Shown: positions 33,758-36,289 of the stretch, in pieces | How positions within the stretch are numbered: the first letter of the stretch is position 1 | Layout of the letters: each line of letters begins with the position of its first letter | Source: an uncultured Bacteroidia bacterium | GTDB lineage: Bacteria > Bacteroidota > Bacteroidia > Bacteroidales > Prolixibacteraceae | DNA length: 36,289 bases | NCBI GenBank assembly: GCA_903854235.1 | Contig: CAINVV010000112.1 | Span: forward strand, 1 to 36,289 | Direction of reading: 5' to 3' | Position numbers and translations under genes: made by a program | Notes under the pieces: generated by a model | Told to the model about the DNA's origin: nothing | The model's input: only the letters and a program-made list of their open reading frames with translations | Databases searched by the model: none

Positions 33758-34234
33758 ATGAATTTGCAAACCAAGATCACGGATTTTCTTTTTCGCCGAC
33801 AAAAATTGCTCGGTATGATCATCGTATTCCTTTTCTTATCCCTCGTAGCTTTTCGATTTGACAGCCAAACTGTTAGTTTGATCTGGAACGACTATCCTGC
33901 CATTGCCCTTGCCATCGCCCTGATCATTTCCGTATTTACTTTTACCTGGTTGAAACTTGAAAAACGAAAAACACAATCCTTGATCCACGACCTGCAAAAC
34001 TTGCTTGCGAGACAGCATGGGACCACAAACAGCAAACTGGATGAACTAAGCAACCGACAAAAAGAGGTTTTCGATCTGATTCTCGAGGGAAAGTCTAACA
34101 AGGAAATAATGGCAAAACTGCACATCGAGCAAAGCACCCTTAAAACCCACATCAATCAGCTCTACAAAATCCTTGAAATCAAAAATCGAAAAGAGGTTAA
34201 ACGAATTGATAAAGAATTAATTAAAAAGCACTAA
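33758..34234 (+). CDS. Membrane-anchored LuxR-type HTH protein
   Basis: About 158 residues from the ATG at 33758 (MNLQTKITDFLF); a GTG three codons upstream is also open. Two membrane helices at the N-terminus (KLLGMIIVFLFLSLVAF and PAIALAIALIISVFTFTWL) are joined by a short loop FDSQTVSLIWNDY, followed by a basic/coiled stretch and a C-terminal LuxR/GerE helix-turn-helix (LSNRQKEVFDLILEGKSNKE, then TLKTHINQLYKILEIKNRKE). There is no receiver or PAS domain. It therefore looks like a DNA-binding protein held at the inner membrane, sensing through the two helices. The next small gene resembles its membrane half. Confidence 0.85.
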   Translation: MNLQTKITDFLFRRQKLLGMIIVFLFLSLVAFRFDSQTVSLIWNDYPAIALAIALIISVFTFTWLKLEKRKTQSLIHDLQNLLARQHGTTNSKLDELSNRQKEVFDLILEGKSNKEIMAKLHIEQSTLKTHINQLYKILEIKNRKEVKRIDKELIKKH

Positions 34235-34339
34235 ACCCACATTCAACCCTCTGCTCCACCCTTTTTCAACCCCAAATATTTTTTATCTGATGATTTTCGT
34301 CTGTAAGCTTGTATCGTTAATCAATAAAAACAATTTCAG

Positions 34340-34543
34340 ATGAAAAGGAAAAAACTTTGGATGAGTGCAACACTGATGTGTGGTTTCTGCGCAATAGCAT
34401 TTACTTTTGACAACCACGGGATTTACTGGCTCTGGGCCGATGCTCGTCCTGCCGCCTGGATTCTGCTGATGGCCACGATGCTCTTTGGAGCGATGTGGTA
34501 CGCTTCTGCAAAAAATGGAAAAGAAAGACAAACCCGATCCTGA
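34340..34543 (+). CDS. Small two-helix membrane protein resembling the LuxR membrane domain
   Basis: A 67-residue protein: basic start MKRKK, a first helix (LWMSATLMCGFCAIAF), a loop TFDNHGIYWLWADAR, a second helix (PAAWILLMATMLFGAMWYA) and a basic tail (KNGKERQTRS). The loop and flanks line up with the preceding LuxR protein: AF.FD, six residues, W.D, then PA entering helix 2, in both. The HTH is absent. It may be a paralogous partner or antagonist, or share an unrecognised family of two-helix membrane domains. Its 3' end overlaps the following acetyltransferase by 29 bases, so the two are probably translationally coupled. Confidence 0.75.
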   Translation: MKRKKLWMSATLMCGFCAIAFTFDNHGIYWLWADARPAAWILLMATMLFGAMWYASAKNGKERQTRS

Positions 34544-35135
34544 TTTTTCGAGTCAATTCACCGTTGAGCCGCTGACAAACGCCAACTGGTCAAAATTCGT
34601 GCGACTATTTGGAAACAATGGAGCCTGCGGAAATTGCTGGTGCATGTATTACCGGCTCAGCAAAGCCGATTACCTGGAAGGAAAAACCGATGGCGGAAAC
34701 AAAGCCGCCATGCATCGGTTGGTAATGGAGAGACTCCCCACCGGACTCCTCGCCCTTGTGGAGGATGAACCAGTAGCCTGGTGTGCCCTGGCCCCAAGAG
34801 AACATTTCTGCAAGCTCGAAAAATCAAGAGTACACAAACGAATCGATGACAAGGCGGTTTGGTCGATTCCCTGTTTCTTTGTCGCCAAAAAATACCGAAG
34901 AGCAGGCATTTCACTGGAACTGCTGAAAGGGGTCATCGGCTATGCCGAAGAAAATGGCATCCAATTCCTGGAAGCTTATCCAACGATTCCTACCACAGTG
35001 TCGCTTCCCGACTCTTTTCTATGGATTGGCTTGTACAAGACGTTTGAAAGGGCTGGGTTTAAAATCGTGGACAGAACTTCAAAGAACAGGCCAATGGTCC
35101 GATACGATACCAGCAGGAATGAAAATCCAAAATAA
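34515..35135 (+). CDS. GNAT family N-acetyltransferase (CWCMYxR type)
   Basis: About 206 residues from the ATG at 34515 (MEKKDKPDPDFSSQFTVEPL), which overlaps the small membrane gene; a start at 34485 would be deeper inside that gene and is less likely. The conserved NNGACGNCWCMYYRLS stretch near the N-terminus marks a GNAT subfamily common in Bacteroidota and Firmicutes, followed by AWCALAPREHF, VWSIPCFFVAKKYRRAGISLELL (acetyl-CoA-binding strand and P-loop) and LYKTFERAGFKIVDR (C-terminal strand). The acceptor is unknown. Confidence 0.85.
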   Translation: MEKKDKPDPDFSSQFTVEPLTNANWSKFVRLFGNNGACGNCWCMYYRLSKADYLEGKTDGGNKAAMHRLVMERLPTGLLALVEDEPVAWCALAPREHFCKLEKSRVHKRIDDKAVWSIPCFFVAKKYRRAGISLELLKGVIGYAEENGIQFLEAYPTIPTTVSLPDSFLWIGLYKTFERAGFKIVDRTSKNRPMVRYDTSRNENPK

Positions 35136-35144
35136 AGACGAAAA

Positions 35145-35567
35145 ATGGATCTGAGATTGCAATTTGACACTTCAGACATCGAATGGGAACTGGTGGCTGC
35201 CATACTTAAGGAGATTGGAATGGCTTATCATCTTGCAGCACTCCACAAACGAGCCTTTGAAAACAGTTGGGTGGTGGTTTTTGCTTTCAAGGAAACACAA
35301 ATGATTGGTTTTGGTCGGGCCATTTCGGACGGAGTCTACCAGGCAGCGCTCTATGACGTTGCAGTTTTGCCAGATTACCAGGGACTAGGCGTAGGGAAGA
35401 GGATCGTGGAGAACATCGTGAGCCGGTGTCCCGGATGCAACCTGATGCTTTATGCTGCTCCCGGGAAGGACAAGTTTTACGAGAAATTCGATTTCAGAAG
35501 GATGTTGACGGGAATGGCCCTGTTTACAAATGCACAGAAAATGAGGGAGCGGGGATTTACCGAATGA
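35145..35567 (+). CDS. GNAT family N-acetyltransferase
   Basis: A 140-residue single-domain GNAT protein. Strand beta-4 and the acetyl-CoA loop are in ALYDVAVLPDYQGLGVGKRI (Q-x-x-G-x-G), preceded by MIGFGRAISD and followed by LMLYAAPGKDKFYEKFDFRR. It is close to the small cytoplasmic GNATs often called YjaB/YitI-like, but the acceptor cannot be read. It follows the previous acetyltransferase by 9 bases and is unlikely to be its paralogue by recent duplication, given the very different lengths and motifs. Confidence 0.9.
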   Translation: MDLRLQFDTSDIEWELVAAILKEIGMAYHLAALHKRAFENSWVVVFAFKETQMIGFGRAISDGVYQAALYDVAVLPDYQGLGVGKRIVENIVSRCPGCNLMLYAAPGKDKFYEKFDFRRMLTGMALFTNAQKMRERGFTE

Positions 35568-35592
35568 ATTCGCCCTTCCCTAACAACCAAAA

Positions 35593-35958
35593 ATGATGAA
35601 CAGACGAAAAGAGTTGAAAGAGGAATACCGTCAGATGAAATTCAAAATGGGAGTATTCAAGCTAACCAATCTGGCAAATGGCAAGATCTTCATTGGTGGC
35701 AGCCTGGATCTGGTTGCCGCCTGGCATTCCCTTAAATTTCAACTGGAGCTGGGCACCTATCCCAACCATACACTTCAGCAAGATTGGAAGTCATATGGTT
35801 CGGAGAATTTTACCTACGAAATCGCTGAAGAGATCGAGCAGGAGGAAGAATCGAACCTGGATTGGGTCAAAGAGGTTAAAGCCCTGAAGGAATTGGTGGA
35901 AGAGCTGGTTCAACCCTATGAAGAAAAAGGATACAATCAGAGGAACAAACGATGTTAA
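35593..35958 (+). CDS. GIY-YIG-fold protein with degenerate active site
   Basis: A 121-residue protein. The GIY-YIG core is recognisable (GVFKLTNLANGKIFIGGSLD): GIY has become GVF (20-22) and YIG has become FIG (33-35), and the arginine normally found about ten residues later (R27 in I-TevI) is missing, the spot reading LVAAWHSLK (~40-48). The rest resembles the small Bacteroidota GIY-YIG family: FQLELGTYPNHTLQQDWKSYG, then EELVQPYEEKGYNQ. Nuclease activity is therefore doubtful; a DNA-binding or structural role is possible. It follows the GNAT gene by 25 bases. Confidence 0.8.
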   Translation: MMNRRKELKEEYRQMKFKMGVFKLTNLANGKIFIGGSLDLVAAWHSLKFQLELGTYPNHTLQQDWKSYGSENFTYEIAEEIEQEEESNLDWVKEVKALKELVEELVQPYEEKGYNQRNKRC

Positions 35959-36011
35959 AAACTGGTAACTTCATCAGCAAAAGGAATCTAACAAATTCAA
36001 ATGTACGAACA

Positions 36012-36289
36012 ATGACCGAATACTGGGAATCAAAATTCCAACAAGAAGGGGCACTTTGGAAATTTGAAGCGGCCGATTCGGTCAGGATGGCTTCGGAGTT
36101 GTTCCAAGCCGAGAATTTAAATCACCTTCTGATTCCCGGTATGGGTTATGGCCGGAATGCAAAATATTTCCTAGACCATCACTTCGAAGTAACCGGCATT
36201 GAAATATCAGCCTCTGCCATCGGTTTGGCCAGATCGAATGGACTGGATTGCAGGATTCACCACGGTTCAGTTACCGATATGCCTTTCGA
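36012..36289 (+). CDS. Class I SAM-dependent methyltransferase, truncated by window end
   Basis: The frame opens at ATG 36012 (MTEYWESKFQQEGALWKFEA) and runs to the last base. An upstream in-frame ATG at 35952, overlapping the GIY-YIG stop, would add 20 residues; the 36012 start matches the usual beginning of this group better. The SAM-binding motif I is LLIPGMGYGRNAKYF, and motif post-I is VTGIEISASAIGLA. The layout is TPMT/TehB-like (Methyltransf_25 group). About 92 residues are present; the substrate cannot be inferred. Confidence 0.85.
   Translation, partial: MTEYWESKFQQEGALWKFEAADSVRMASELFQAENLNHLLIPGMGYGRNAKYFLDHHFEVTGIEISASAIGLARSNGLDCRIHHGSVTDMPF

Overview
The window reads as chromosomal DNA of a member of the Bacteroidota, probably class Bacteroidia (a Marinilabiliales/Prolixibacteraceae-like lineage is possible, but genus cannot be read from here). 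The grounds are: a 2629-residue secreted protein with a type IX secretion (Por) C-terminal tail; Bacteroidota-type -7 boxes (TAnnTTTG) upstream of several genes; A-rich start regions without Shine-Dalgarno sequences; a DUF4954 gene next to glmS; and LuxR-like output modules fused to TPR and PAS sensors. No tRNA, rRNA, CRISPR array, complete insertion sequence or prophage is visible.

Left part (1-5.0 kb). The window opens on the first codons of a leftward gene and two palindromic elements, then a Tat-exported aldo/keto reductase with a C-terminal fibronectin-like domain (leftward). A two-gene ABC exporter follows (ATPase plus membrane protein, rightward, ATGA overlap) behind a dyad that could be an operator.

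Middle part (4.1-24.6 kb) is entirely leftward. Read in the direction of transcription (right to left) it holds recX; prfB with its programmed +1 frameshift; a Tat-exported Gfo/Idh/MocA oxidoreductase; a PAS/LuxR-like regulator; a DUF4954 left-handed beta-helix protein directly coupled to glmS; a periplasmic-TPR/PAS/LuxR-like membrane regulator; the giant T9SS cargo protein, which carries an ALK/LTK-like glycine-rich domain inserted in a HYR domain; and a beta-barrel protein 30 bases behind it. Intrinsic terminators mark the ends of the oxidoreductase and TPR-regulator units.

Right part (25-36.3 kb) is entirely rightward. Two tandem hybrid histidine kinases share nearly the same kinase-receiver core but have different sensor halves; each is followed by a strong hairpin. 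Then come DUF1697; a small two-helix membrane gene interrupted by an in-frame stop; and a tightly spaced series: Rieske oxygenase, 3-methyladenine glycosylase I, YdeI/OmdA-like protein, a membrane-anchored LuxR protein, a 67-residue membrane protein that resembles the membrane half of that LuxR protein, two GNAT acetyltransferases, a GIY-YIG-fold protein lacking the usual arginine, and a methyltransferase cut by the window edge.

The points most worth a second look are the membrane LuxR / 67-residue partner pair, the glycine-rich insertion in the giant surface protein, the DUF4954-glmS coupling, the stop-interrupted small membrane gene, the pyrimidine-rich repeated leader of the second kinase, and the conserved SD-driven prfB frameshift in a lineage that generally does not use Shine-Dalgarno initiation.
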